Source of the DNA: CAVWZH01 sp963765285
GTDB lineage: Bacteria > Acidobacteriota > Terriglobia > Terriglobales > Acidobacteriaceae
Direction: 5' to 3'
Length of the DNA: 64,000 bases
NCBI GenBank assembly: GCA_963765285.1
Contig: CAVXVR010000008.1
Span: 124,001-188,000 of the forward strand
Under the pieces are notes generated by a model that worked only from the letters and a program-made list of their open reading frames with translations, did no database searches and had not been told where the DNA came from. A program made the position numbers and the translations under genes. The stretch's first letter is position 1. Each line of letters begins with the position of its first letter. Shown piece after piece: positions 25,452 through 33,583 of the stretch.

Positions 25452-25674
25452 ACTCTTCGGCACCGCGCGCTGTCCGTACACCCAGGACATGCGCGACTGG
25501 CTGGAATGGAAGCGCAGCGACTTCGTCGAGTACGACGTCGAGTCCGACGCCGAAGCTCGTCGACGCATGCGCGCCCTTGCTGACGGGCAACGCAGCGTGC
25601 CGGTGCTGGTGGAAGATGGCAAGGTGGTTCAAATCGGCTGGCAGGGCCATAGCTGCATCGTGGATGTGGAGTGA
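25438..25674 (+). CDS. Glutaredoxin-like thiol protein
   Basis: The GTG at 25438 overlaps the SIS gene end and gives 78 residues with a thioredoxin-fold pattern: FELFGTARCPYTQDMRDWL, then VEYDVESD, RSVPVLVEDGK and VVQIGWQG. The active site is CPYT with a single Cys, plus a second Cys six residues from the end (HSCIVDVE). It resembles the glutaredoxin-like family that includes Sec-containing members, but here a normal TGA stop ends the gene and no selenocysteine is needed. It may reduce or protect a Cys in a maturation factor; this is an inference from its place between the SIS gene and hypF. Confidence 0.8.
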   Translation: MAKFELFGTARCPYTQDMRDWLEWKRSDFVEYDVESDAEARRRMRALADGQRSVPVLVEDGKVVQIGWQGHSCIVDVE

Positions 25675-25676
25675 CT

Positions 25677-27947
25677 ATGGCCAACGCCTGCTCGATTCGA
25701 GTTCGCGGTGTGGTGCAGGGCGTCGGCTTCCGTCCCTACGTCTATCGGCTGGCCCGCGCCAACACGCTCGCTGGATGGGTGCTCAACGGCGAAGAAGGAG
25801 TGGAAATTTATCTGGAAGGAGCTGAGCCTGGGCTGCGGGCCTTTGTCGAGGACTTGAAAACGCAGGCCCCTCCTGCGGCCAGCATCGCCGAAATCGAGAT
25901 CCATCGCGCTGTGCCGGCGGGGTTGAGTGAGTTCACCATTCGTGAGAGCCAGCGCGGGGAACGTCCCACCGTCCGCATTTCTCCGGATCTTCCCGTTTGC
26001 GGCGATTGTCTGGAAGAACTCTTCGATCCTTCTGACCGCCGTTTCTGGTATCCCTATATCAACTGCACGAACTGCGGTCCGCGTTACAGTGTGGTATTAG
26101 ATCTTCCTTACGACCGGCCTAATACGACCATGCAGCCTTGGCCGCTCGACGATTACTGCAATCAGGAATATCAAGACCCCGGCAATCGCCGTTTCCATGC
26201 GCAACCGGTGGCATGTTCGAGTTGTGGGCCTGCATATTATTTGCGTTCACACGCAGAGGAAATTCGCGGGAGCGAAACCAGCATCCGTAGAGCGGCTCGG
26301 CATCTCAGCGATGGCAAAATCGTCGCTGTGAAAGGACTGGGCGGATACCATCTCGCCTGCGACGCCCGGAATCCCACAGCCATGGCGGCTTTGCGCGAAC
26401 GCAAGTACCGCAAGGAAAAACCCTTTGCGGTGATGACGAAGGACCTCGACGTTGCCCGCGCTTTGATCGAGCTTTCTCCGGAAGCCGAAGGATTGCTGAC
26501 GTCCACGGCGCGGCCCATCGTGCTGGCGCGGTCAAAGGCACGTCTCGACGGCGTCGCTCCAGAGAACAACGAACTCGGAGTGATGCTGCCCTATACGCCC
26601 CTGCACCATCTGTTGTTTGCGTCGGGCGCCCCGGACGTCCTGGTAATGACCAGCGCCAATCGATCGAGTGAGCCGATCGCCTATAAAGATGAAGACGCAC
26701 TCAGCCGCCTTTCGGGGATCGCCGATACATTCCTGATCGGTGAGCGTCCGATCGCCCGGCGCGTGGACGACTCGGTGGCGCGTGCCGGGGCTTTCGGCCC
26801 AGCCATCCTGCGTCGCGCACGAGGCTACGCTCCGGGCGCTGTCACCAAGATCCCCAGCGTGCGCCCGATTTTGGCTTTAGGCGCTGACCTGAAAAATACT
26901 GTCACTCTCGTCGTGGACGGCCAGGCGTTCGTGAGTCAGCACATTGGTGACCTGGAAGATTATCAGTCCTTTTGCGCATTTGAAGAGACTGTGAAGGACC
27001 TGATTGCGATGTACGAGGTGCGCCCCGAAGAACTGCTGGTAGTCCACGATGCCCACCCGCAATACGCCTCCACAGGTTACGGTCTGATGCTTGGAAGTCA
27101 GGCCGTTATCGCGGTCCAGCATCACCGCGCGCATGTTGCGTCAGTGTTGGCAGAGCGGGGAGAGTGGGGGACGCAGGTCTTGGGAGTCAGTTTCGACGGG
27201 ACTGGCTTTGGCGATGACGGGAGCATCTGGGGCGGCGAGTTTTTTGTAGGCAGCGTCAAGACCGGCTTTGATCGCGTGGCTCATTTACGCAGCGCCTCAC
27301 TGCCTGGTGGTGATGCTGCAGCGCGATATCCTGCGCAGGCGGCGGCCGGCTTCCTCACGCAAGTGGAAGGCTTACCTGACTTGACGTCCCCGCCATTCAA
27401 TTTTCCAGAGCGTTACCGCAATGCTTTAGACTTGGTCGACAAAGGCGTGCGGACGTTTACCACCACTTCCATGGGCCGTCTTTTTGACGCGGCTGCGGCC
27501 CTTCTTGGTTTCGCACGCGAGGTGACATTTGAAGGCCAGGCGGCCATGTGGCTGGAACAGCTTGCCCGCCGCGCGCCCGTTGCGGAGCCATACCCGTTCC
27601 CGTTCGTGGGCGACGAACTGGATTTTCGCCCTTTGCTTCAGGCGGTAATGCGCGCCCGGCTAAGCGGGCGTGATCCAACGGAAATTGCCCGCGCCTTCCA
27701 GTTCGGTCTCGCTCAGGGCGTATGCGATGCTGTGGTCTCGATCTGCAGAGCCCAAAGTCTAAATATCGTGGTCTTTTCGGGAGGAGTTTTTCAGAACGAA
27801 CTTCTGCTCGAAGATCTCAAAGATCTATTGAGACGCAAGAATTTGCAAATCTGGATAAACCATGCTGTCCCACCCAATGATGGCGGGATCAGCCTGGGAC
27901 AGGCGGCGATCGCGGCATTCAGCCCGGAAAAGATTGACCATGCATGA
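25677..27947 (+). CDS. hypF: Carbamoyltransferase HypF
   Basis: The 756-residue protein supplies carbamoyl groups to HypE. Domains in order are: acylphosphatase (GVVQGVGFRPYVYRLAR, residues ~8-90); two zinc fingers (CGDCLEELFDPSDRRF, NCTNCGPRYS, ACSSCGPAYYL, ~105-190); a YrdC-like domain (IVAVKGLGGYHLACDA, ~200-380); and a Kae1/TobZ-like carbamoyltransferase domain (VQHHRAHVASVLAE, GVSFDGTGFGDDGSIWGG, FSGGVFQNELLLEDL). All expected parts are present. ATG 25677 follows a GTG at 25671 in the same frame. Confidence 0.97.
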   Translation: MANACSIRVRGVVQGVGFRPYVYRLARANTLAGWVLNGEEGVEIYLEGAEPGLRAFVEDLKTQAPPAASIAEIEIHRAVPAGLSEFTIRESQRGERPTVRISPDLPVCGDCLEELFDPSDRRFWYPYINCTNCGPRYSVVLDLPYDRPNTTMQPWPLDDYCNQEYQDPGNRRFHAQPVACSSCGPAYYLRSHAEEIRGSETSIRRAARHLSDGKIVAVKGLGGYHLACDARNPTAMAALRERKYRKEKPFAVMTKDLDVARALIELSPEAEGLLTSTARPIVLARSKARLDGVAPENNELGVMLPYTPLHHLLFASGAPDVLVMTSANRSSEPIAYKDEDALSRLSGIADTFLIGERPIARRVDDSVARAGAFGPAILRRARGYAPGAVTKIPSVRPILALGADLKNTVTLVVDGQAFVSQHIGDLEDYQSFCAFEETVKDLIAMYEVRPEELLVVHDAHPQYASTGYGLMLGSQAVIAVQHHRAHVASVLAERGEWGTQVLGVSFDGTGFGDDGSIWGGEFFVGSVKTGFDRVAHLRSASLPGGDAAARYPAQAAAGFLTQVEGLPDLTSPPFNFPERYRNALDLVDKGVRTFTTTSMGRLFDAAAALLGFAREVTFEGQAAMWLEQLARRAPVAEPYPFPFVGDELDFRPLLQAVMRARLSGRDPTEIARAFQFGLAQGVCDAVVSICRAQSLNIVVFSGGVFQNELLLEDLKDLLRRKNLQIWINHAVPPNDGGISLGQAAIAAFSPEKIDHA

Positions 27948-28305
27948 ACTCTCGATCGCAATGAGCATCGTGGAAATGGCCGAAGAAGAAATCCGGCAGC
28001 GTGGCAGCGTGCACATTTCGGCGGTTCACCTCAGGCTCGGCGCGCTTTCGGGTGTGGTAAAGGAAGCGTTGATGTCCTCCTACGAGATGGCCTCTGAAGA
28101 CAGTGCGTTGAAAGGTTCGCGACTGGTGATTGAAGATGTTCCGGTGAAGATCTTTTGCTCCAACTGCCGCGCACCGCGTGCCATCAGCTCGGTTCAGTTG
28201 TTTTGTTGCGCAGAATGCGGCACGCCGTCGTCAGAGATCGTGCAGGGCAAAGAACTCGAGGTGGTCGCATTGGAGATAGAAGAATGGGCGCAGAACCCCG
28301 TCTAA
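27940..28305 (+). CDS. hypA: Hydrogenase nickel incorporation protein HypA
   Basis: The 121-residue protein begins MHELSIAMSIVEMAEEEI; His2 and Glu3 are nickel ligands. The zinc site is formed by FCSNCRAP and FCCAECGTP. It delivers nickel to the large subunit together with HypB. It overlaps hypF by eight bases and hypB by 22, so translation is coupled. Complete. Confidence 0.96.
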   Translation: MHELSIAMSIVEMAEEEIRQRGSVHISAVHLRLGALSGVVKEALMSSYEMASEDSALKGSRLVIEDVPVKIFCSNCRAPRAISSVQLFCCAECGTPSSEIVQGKELEVVALEIEEWAQNPV

Positions 28306-28967
28306 TCGAAGTCCGTAAGAACGTGCTCAAGCAGAACGATCTGACTGCCCGCGTGCTACGCGAGCAATTCCGGGCTGCAGGTGTCTTTGTCGTGAGCCTG
28401 GTATCAAGCCCAGGCACGGGCAAGACCATGTTTCTGGAGAAAACTCTCGGGCGGCTCCGTCAGACTCACCGCGTTGCCGCGCTGGTGGGAGACCTCGCCA
28501 CGGAAAACGATGCGGTCCGGCTGGCCCGCAGCGGTGCTCCAGTCAAGCAGATTACCACCGGCACATTGTGCCACCTTGAAGCCGCCATGGTCGAAAACGC
28601 GCTTGAAGGATGGGACCTCAACCAACTCGATTTTCTCTTCATCGAAAATGTCGGCAACCTGGTCTGTCCGTCGTCCTACGACCTGGGCGAGAACCTGCGA
28701 TTGGTCCTGATTTCCGTCACCGAAGGTGAAGACAAGCCCCTGAAATACCCTACAATCTTCAATAGTGCCGACGTGGCCGTGGTCACCAAGACGGACCTAG
28801 CGGCTGCAGTGGAATTCGATTGGCCATCCGTCTACGGCAATATCCAGGCGGTGCGGCCGGGGATGCAGGTCCTTAAGCTCTCGGCCAAGAACGGCGACGG
28901 AATGCAGGAGTATCTTGATTTGCTGACCGCTCGCCGGGATGAATTGCGCGCGACGGCAGCGATATAA
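28284..28967 (+). CDS. hypB: Hydrogenase nickel incorporation GTPase HypB
   Basis: The 227-residue G3E-family GTPase has Walker A SSPGTGKTMFLEKTL, the metal-site motif TTGTLCHLEAAMVENAL, switch II LFIENVGNLVCPSSYD and the base-recognition VVTKTDLA. The His-rich N-terminal nickel-storage stretch of some HypB proteins is absent; the histidine-rich loop of the neighbouring transporter may be the main local Ni-binding sequence. ATG 28284 gives the normal start. Confidence 0.96.
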   Translation: MGAEPRLIEVRKNVLKQNDLTARVLREQFRAAGVFVVSLVSSPGTGKTMFLEKTLGRLRQTHRVAALVGDLATENDAVRLARSGAPVKQITTGTLCHLEAAMVENALEGWDLNQLDFLFIENVGNLVCPSSYDLGENLRLVLISVTEGEDKPLKYPTIFNSADVAVVTKTDLAAAVEFDWPSVYGNIQAVRPGMQVLKLSAKNGDGMQEYLDLLTARRDELRATAAI

Positions 28968-28999
28968 TCGCTGCGCCAGATAATCCATAATCCAAGTCG

Positions 29000-29803
29000 A
29001 TGATTAGTTTTCTCACTATTATCGCGTTGGGGTTCTTTCTCGGGATGCGTCACGCTACCGATCCCGACCACGTGATCGCAGTCACCACCATCGTGAGCCG
29101 CCAGCAGAGCATCCGGCACGCGGGCCTGATCGGCATTCTCTGGGGCGTTGGCCATACCATCACAATTTTGTTTGTCGGCGCGGGAATTATTCTCTTCAAC
29201 CTGGTGATTCCGACGCGCATGGGGCTGGCCATGGAACTGGCTGTGGGCCTGATGCTGATATTGCTCGGTGTTCTCAATCTCGCCGGCGTCACCCGGTGGA
29301 TCACGCACAGGTTCACACCCGAGGGCGACGGCAGCCTCATTCATTCCCATGCCCACACCCATGGCGAAGAAACCCACGTGCACATTCATGCTCACAATCC
29401 TGAAGTGCACATGCACCTGGAGGAGCATCCGAAAGGGCGATTGCAAACGATTCTCGCCCGGGTCGGCTTGTACCAGTTGCTGCGTCCGCTAGCGGTAGGA
29501 TTAGTGCACGGCCTGGCCGGTTCGGCTGCCGTAGCCCTGCTGGTACTGACTACGATCCATGATCCTCGATGGGCAATCGCTTATTTGCTGGTCTTCGGGG
29601 TGGGGACCATCGCCGGAATGATGCTGATCACCATGGTGATCGGGGCACCGTTCGCCTACACCGGCAAACGGTTTACAAATCTAAATCGCGGACTAGGCGT
29701 AGCATCAGGTCTGGTCAGCGTGGCCTTCGGCTTGGTTATTACCTTCCAAATCGGCTTTGTTGCCGGGCTGTTCACCGCACATCCGCACTGGACGCCGCAG
29801 TAA
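29000..29803 (+). CDS. Nickel transporter (NiCoT/RcnA-like membrane protein)
   Basis: The 267-residue protein has about six transmembrane helices. Helix I-II carries FFLGMRHATDPDHVIAVTT, the HX4DH nickel signature. A cytoplasmic or periplasmic loop at ~115-145 is very rich in His (HSHAHTHGEETHVHIHAH). Later helices include LAVGLVHGLAGSAAVALLVL and GVGTIAGMMLITMVIGAPF. As the last gene of the hydrogenase island, 32 bases after hypB, it most likely imports nickel for the active site. An exporter role (RcnA-like) cannot be excluded from sequence. Confidence 0.88.
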   Translation: MISFLTIIALGFFLGMRHATDPDHVIAVTTIVSRQQSIRHAGLIGILWGVGHTITILFVGAGIILFNLVIPTRMGLAMELAVGLMLILLGVLNLAGVTRWITHRFTPEGDGSLIHSHAHTHGEETHVHIHAHNPEVHMHLEEHPKGRLQTILARVGLYQLLRPLAVGLVHGLAGSAAVALLVLTTIHDPRWAIAYLLVFGVGTIAGMMLITMVIGAPFAYTGKRFTNLNRGLGVASGLVSVAFGLVITFQIGFVAGLFTAHPHWTPQ

Positions 29804-29840
29804 ACGGGACTGCGGTACATCCTTGCTTCGCTAAATTTAT

Positions 29841-29869
29841 TTGACAGTGCCCAATCTCTTCATTATCGT
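29841..29869 (+). promoter_or_regulatory. Promoter of the his operon
   Basis: A perfect -35 TTGACA (29841-29846) and a -10 TATCGT (29864-29869) are separated by 17 bases. Transcription would begin at about 29875-29877, essentially at the GTG of the leader peptide, so the leader would be leaderless or nearly so. Confidence 0.75.
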
Positions 29870-29875
29870 ATCTGT

Positions 29876-29947
29876 GTGAGCCAAACCACTACTCATCGCC
29901 ATCATCATCATCACGCGCACGGCGCGCGGGCGGAGGTGTTTGGCTGA
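29876..29947 (+). CDS. hisL: his operon leader peptide
   Basis: GTG 29876 to TGA 29945-29947 encodes 23 residues. Seven are His: one at codon 7, five in a row at codons 9-13, and one at codon 15. The codons are CAT and CAC. Such a run directly after a strong promoter and before an attenuator and hisI is the hallmark of ribosome-mediated attenuation: when charged His-tRNA is scarce, the ribosome stalls here. No Shine-Dalgarno site is available if transcription starts where the promoter predicts. Confidence 0.8.
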   Translation: MSQTTTHRHHHHHAHGARAEVFG

Positions 29948-30016
29948 GCTAGCGTAACACCTCAAAAAATTACAAGCCCGCTGACGCGATCCAAGCTCAG
30001 CGGGCTTTTTGTTTTT
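29926..30016 (+). terminator. his attenuator: intrinsic terminator and competing antiterminator
   Basis: Terminator: AGCCCGCTGA (29975-29984) pairs exactly with TCAGCGGGCT (29997-30006), followed by TTTTTGTTTTT to 30016. Antiterminator: GCGGGC (29926-29931) can pair with GCCCGC (29976-29981) of the terminator left arm. It is extended by GAGGTGTT (29933-29940) pairing with AACACCTC (29956-29963). A ribosome stalled on the His codons leaves 29926 onward free, so the antiterminator forms; one reaching the stop at 29945 masks it, so the terminator forms. GCTGAGCT (29943-29950) can also pair with AGCTCAGC (29994-30001). Confidence 0.85.
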
Positions 30017-30041
30017 GCCACAAAAACCAGGGGGCACTCTT

Positions 30042-30404
30042 ATGAACCAGGGAATCGATTTCGACAAGATGCAGGGCCTGGCGCCGGCTATCGTGCAGGA
30101 CGCGGCGAACGGCGAAGTGCTGATGCTGGGCTTTATGAACCGCGAGGCGTGCGAGCGCACGCTCCGCACTGGCTACGTGACATTCTTCAGTCGCACCCGC
30201 AATCAGCTTTGGACGAAAGGTGAAACTTCAGGCAACCGGCTCAAGTTAATTGCCGCCTCCCTGGATTGCGATCGCGACACGCTCTTGTTGCAAGTCGAGG
30301 TCGAAGGGACGGGATTGGTCTGTCATGAGGGCACGCGCTCCTGCTTTACGAAGCCGCTTTTCTGGAATGGCGTAAAAGACATCGATGCCCAGGTGGTGCG
30401 GTGA
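30042..30404 (+). CDS. hisI: Phosphoribosyl-AMP cyclohydrolase
   Basis: The 120-residue enzyme opens the adenine ring of PR-AMP, the third step of histidine synthesis. Motifs are LMLGFMNREACERTLRTGY, FFSRTRNQLWTKGETSGN (Arg, Trp and Lys conserved), LDCDRDTLLLQVE and VCHEGTRSCF (zinc cysteines). It is HisI only; the HisE pyrophosphohydrolase domain that is fused in many bacteria is absent. First structural gene after the attenuator; its stop overlaps the hisG start. Confidence 0.95.
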   Translation: MNQGIDFDKMQGLAPAIVQDAANGEVLMLGFMNREACERTLRTGYVTFFSRTRNQLWTKGETSGNRLKLIAASLDCDRDTLLLQVEVEGTGLVCHEGTRSCFTKPLFWNGVKDIDAQVVR

Positions 30405-31273
30405 TGAAAATGCGCCTTGGCATTCCGAAAGGCAGCCTACAGGAAGCCACCCTGCAACTGTTCAGCCGCGCTGGCCTACCCATCTTCACCAACGGCCGCT
30501 CGTACTTCGCAACCACCGGTGATCCCGAGCTCGAGTGCCTGCTCATCCGCGCGCAGGAGATGGCACGCTACGTCGAACACGGTGTTCTCGATGCCGGGCT
30601 GACGGGGCAGGACTGGGTGGTCGAAAGCGGCCTCGAAGTGGTCACGGTTTCCGATCTTATTTATGCCAAGCAGAGCCGGGGCAAAGTGCGCTGGGTGCTG
30701 GCGGTTCCGGAGGATTCGCCCTACCAGCGTGCCGAAGACCTGGGCAATCGAATCATTGCGACCGAGTTGGTCAGTGTTACGAGGAAGTATTTCGAGGGCA
30801 AAAACGTTCCTGTGCGAGTCGAGTTCTCCTGGGGCGCCACCGAGGTCAAACCGCCGATGCTGGCCGATGCGATTGTGGAGGTCACCGAGACGGGCAGTTC
30901 CTTGAAAGCCAACCGCCTGCGCGTTATCGACACTGTACTGGAGTCGAATACGCAGATCATCGCCAATAAAACCACGTGGCAGGATTCTTCAAGACGGCGC
31001 AAGATTGAAAACCTGGCGCTCATGTTGCGCGGCGCGATGGATGCCCAGACCCGGGTGGGGCTGATGCTGAATGTCCGCAAACAAGACCTGGCAGCTGTAC
31101 TCGCAGTTTTGCCGGCGCTCAAAAAGCCCACAATTTCCACCCTCAGCGACGACGACTGGGTTGCCGTGAATACCGTGATCGAAGAGGCGACCGCCTGGCA
31201 GGTTATTCCCCGGTTGAAGGAAGCGAAGGGGCAGGGAATCGTCGAATATCCGTTGAACAAGGTGGTCCTGTGA
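30404..31273 (+). CDS. hisG: ATP phosphoribosyltransferase, long form
   Basis: The 289-residue protein catalyses the first, feedback-controlled step. The long form includes a C-terminal regulatory domain (MLNVRKQDLAAVLAVLPALK, then EYPLNKVVL), so no HisZ partner is needed. Catalytic-domain motifs are MRLGIPKGSLQEATLQLF, YVEHGVLDAGLTGQDWVVES, GATEVKPPMLADAIVEVTET and GSSLKANRLRV. The ATG at 30404 shares a base with the hisI stop. Confidence 0.96.
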   Translation: MKMRLGIPKGSLQEATLQLFSRAGLPIFTNGRSYFATTGDPELECLLIRAQEMARYVEHGVLDAGLTGQDWVVESGLEVVTVSDLIYAKQSRGKVRWVLAVPEDSPYQRAEDLGNRIIATELVSVTRKYFEGKNVPVRVEFSWGATEVKPPMLADAIVEVTETGSSLKANRLRVIDTVLESNTQIIANKTTWQDSSRRRKIENLALMLRGAMDAQTRVGLMLNVRKQDLAAVLAVLPALKKPTISTLSDDDWVAVNTVIEEATAWQVIPRLKEAKGQGIVEYPLNKVVL

Positions 31274-32514
31274 TGCGGATTCTTACCGGAGCCGCGGCCG
31301 CAGCGCGGGTGCGCAAGCTGGCAGCCCGCGGAACGCGTTATTCGGAAGTTGAGCCGGCCGTGCGACGAATTATCGACGAAGTCCGCCGGAACGGAGATCG
31401 CGCTCTGCGCAAATACGCCGAACGTTGGGATGGTTTACCGCCCGGGACACCGCTGCCAGTTTTCGAGCAAGAGATCGAGGCAGCGTGGAAGTCGACAGCT
31501 CCGGACTTGAAAGCTTCCCTGCGTGCAGCGGCGGCCAATATCCGCCGCTTCTGCGAGTGGCAGAAACCGAAGGGATGGAGGCGCACGCGCAAAGGAATTA
31601 CCCTGGGACAAATCGTGCGTCCTTTGGATTCCGTGGGCTGTTACATCCCGGGAGGACGTTACCCGCTCGTTTCTACCTTGCTCATGACCGTCATTCCAGC
31701 CCAGGTCGCGGGTGTACGAAACATCCGTGTCGCCTCGCCTCAGCCCCGGCCGGATCTGCTGGCGGCCGCAGGATTGCTCGGAGTGCGCGAAGTTTATCGG
31801 ATTGGCGGTGCTCAGGCGATTGCCGCTTTCGCCTTTGGAACCGAGAGTGTTCCCCGTGTAGATAAGATCGTGGGCCCCGGAAATCTTTACGTCACCGCCG
31901 CAAAGAAGCTGGTTTCGTTTGATTGCGCGATCGATTTTCTGGCTGGGCCGACCGAAGTCGTCATCGTGAGTGACGCTGGGAAACCGGAGTTCATCGCCGC
32001 CGACCTGGTTGCGCAGGCGGAGCATGATCCGGAAGCACTCGCGGTTTTCATTACAACTCGCAACAATCTGGCCCGTCAGGTGTTGCGTGTGACCGAGAAG
32101 CTTAGCCAACGCAATGTCGTAGCGCGCCTGTCGCTGCGACGCAAGGGTGTGATTCTTGTGTCTGATTCGCCCCGCCAAAGTCTGGAGTGGGCGAATGAAT
32201 TGGCTGCGGAACACATTACGGTAGATGCGGAAGACGTGAGGCTCGTGCGCAATGCCGGTTCGATTTTCGTGGGCGCGTATTCGCCGCAGGCTGCGGGCGA
32301 CTACGCTTCCGGTCCCAATCATGTTCTGCCCACGGGCGGGGGTGCTCGCTTTCGCGGCGGACTCAGCGTTCTCGATTTTGTAAAGCTGGTGAGCTTCCAG
32401 AAACTGTCGCGGCCCGGCCTGAAGGTGATCGCGCCAGTCGTCGAGCTTCTGGCGAATGCGGAAGGTTTACAGGCTCATGCAGAATCGGTCCGTACGAGGT
32501 TCGCACATGCTTGA
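31273..32514 (+). CDS. hisD: Histidinol dehydrogenase
   Basis: The 413-residue enzyme performs the last two oxidations to histidine, using NAD+ and zinc. Motifs are VGCYIPGGRYPLVSTLLMT, VYRIGGAQAIAAFAFGTESV, KIVGPGNLYVTAAKKLV, DFLAGPTEVVIVSD, AAEHITV (catalytic His) and GPNHVLPTGGGARF. It overlaps hisG and hisC by a few bases. Confidence 0.97.
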   Translation: MRILTGAAAAARVRKLAARGTRYSEVEPAVRRIIDEVRRNGDRALRKYAERWDGLPPGTPLPVFEQEIEAAWKSTAPDLKASLRAAAANIRRFCEWQKPKGWRRTRKGITLGQIVRPLDSVGCYIPGGRYPLVSTLLMTVIPAQVAGVRNIRVASPQPRPDLLAAAGLLGVREVYRIGGAQAIAAFAFGTESVPRVDKIVGPGNLYVTAAKKLVSFDCAIDFLAGPTEVVIVSDAGKPEFIAADLVAQAEHDPEALAVFITTRNNLARQVLRVTEKLSQRNVVARLSLRRKGVILVSDSPRQSLEWANELAAEHITVDAEDVRLVRNAGSIFVGAYSPQAAGDYASGPNHVLPTGGGARFRGGLSVLDFVKLVSFQKLSRPGLKVIAPVVELLANAEGLQAHAESVRTRFAHA

Positions 32515-33583
32515 AGCGCGCGAATCGGTGCGCAATCTGCCCACCTATCATCCGCCACTCGGGGGACGAGCGGGGCTGCGCCTCGATTTCAACGAAAATA
32601 CGGTGGGCTGTTCGCCGCGGGTGTTGGGCCGCTTGCGCGAAATTACTGCGGAGGAACTCGCACGCTATCCCGAGCGCGGGCCGGTTGAAACGGCGGTGGC
32701 TGGTCATCTCGGCATCGAACCGAAAGAGTTGTTGCTGACGAACGGTGTCGATGAAGGCATCCACCTGCTTTGCGCGACGTTTCTGGAGCCCGGCGACGAA
32801 GTGCTGATTGTGGTGCCGACGTTTGCCATGTATGAAATCTTGGCTGCGGCCACCGGCGCACGAGTGATTACGGTTCCGGCAGGCGCGAACTTCGGGTTTC
32901 CGACTTCGGAATTGCTTTCAAGACTCACGCCGCGTACACGCCTGATCACTGTGGCAAATCCTAACAACCCCACGGGCAGCGTAGCGTCCGCGGCTGACCT
33001 GCTGGAAATTGCGCGCCGCACTCCGCAAGCCGCGATCCTGGTGGACGAAGCCTATTTTGAGTTTTGCGGCTCAACGTTGTTGGGACAATGGCGCGATGTC
33101 CCGAACCTTTTCGTGGCCAGAACCTTCTCAAAGGCATACGGGCTTGCCGGGCTTCGTATCGGCCTGCTCACGGGGCGCGCGGAGCATATTTCAAGCGTGA
33201 GCAAACTCAGTTCTCCTTACAACGTGAATGGAGTGGCGCTGGCCTGTTTGCCTACGGCATTGGGGGACGAGAATTACGTTCGCCGATACGTCCATCAAGT
33301 CCGCGAGAGCCGGGAAGAGTTGCAACGAGAGTTTGGCCGGTGGGGCATTCAGTATTGGCCGAGTCAGGCCAATTTCGTGCTGGCGAGAGTCGGGTCCTCA
33401 AAGGCTGTATTCATTCATGCCATGAGGGAACGCGGCATCCTGGTGCGCGACCGTTCGAACGATTCTGGTTGTGATGGCTGCGTGCGCATCACGCTTGGTA
33501 CCGCTGAGCAGACGGAACAATTGCTTCGAGCGCTCCGGGAAGCGCTGACGGAAATTGGTGCGAAAAAGGCAACCACGAAATGA
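32507..33583 (+). CDS. hisC: Histidinol-phosphate aminotransferase
   Basis: ATG 32507, inside the end of hisD, gives 358 residues. It is a fold-type I PLP enzyme: LRLDFNENTVGCSP, LLTNGVDEGIHLL, TVANPNNPTGSV, ILVDEAYFEF and the PLP lysine in RTFSKAYGLAGLRIG. The ending, RDRSNDSGCDGCVRITLGT, matches the substrate-binding Arg region. Confidence 0.96.
   Translation: MLEARESVRNLPTYHPPLGGRAGLRLDFNENTVGCSPRVLGRLREITAEELARYPERGPVETAVAGHLGIEPKELLLTNGVDEGIHLLCATFLEPGDEVLIVVPTFAMYEILAAATGARVITVPAGANFGFPTSELLSRLTPRTRLITVANPNNPTGSVASAADLLEIARRTPQAAILVDEAYFEFCGSTLLGQWRDVPNLFVARTFSKAYGLAGLRIGLLTGRAEHISSVSKLSSPYNVNGVALACLPTALGDENYVRRYVHQVRESREELQREFGRWGIQYWPSQANFVLARVGSSKAVFIHAMRERGILVRDRSNDSGCDGCVRITLGTAEQTEQLLRALREALTEIGAKKATTK

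Noticed and set aside
25672..25674. Possible selenocysteine TGA at the end of the glutaredoxin-like gene
   Set aside because: The related family includes Sec proteins, but after this TGA the frame runs on far into hypF without a nearby stop, and no Sec-type hairpin is apparent. It is read as a normal stop.
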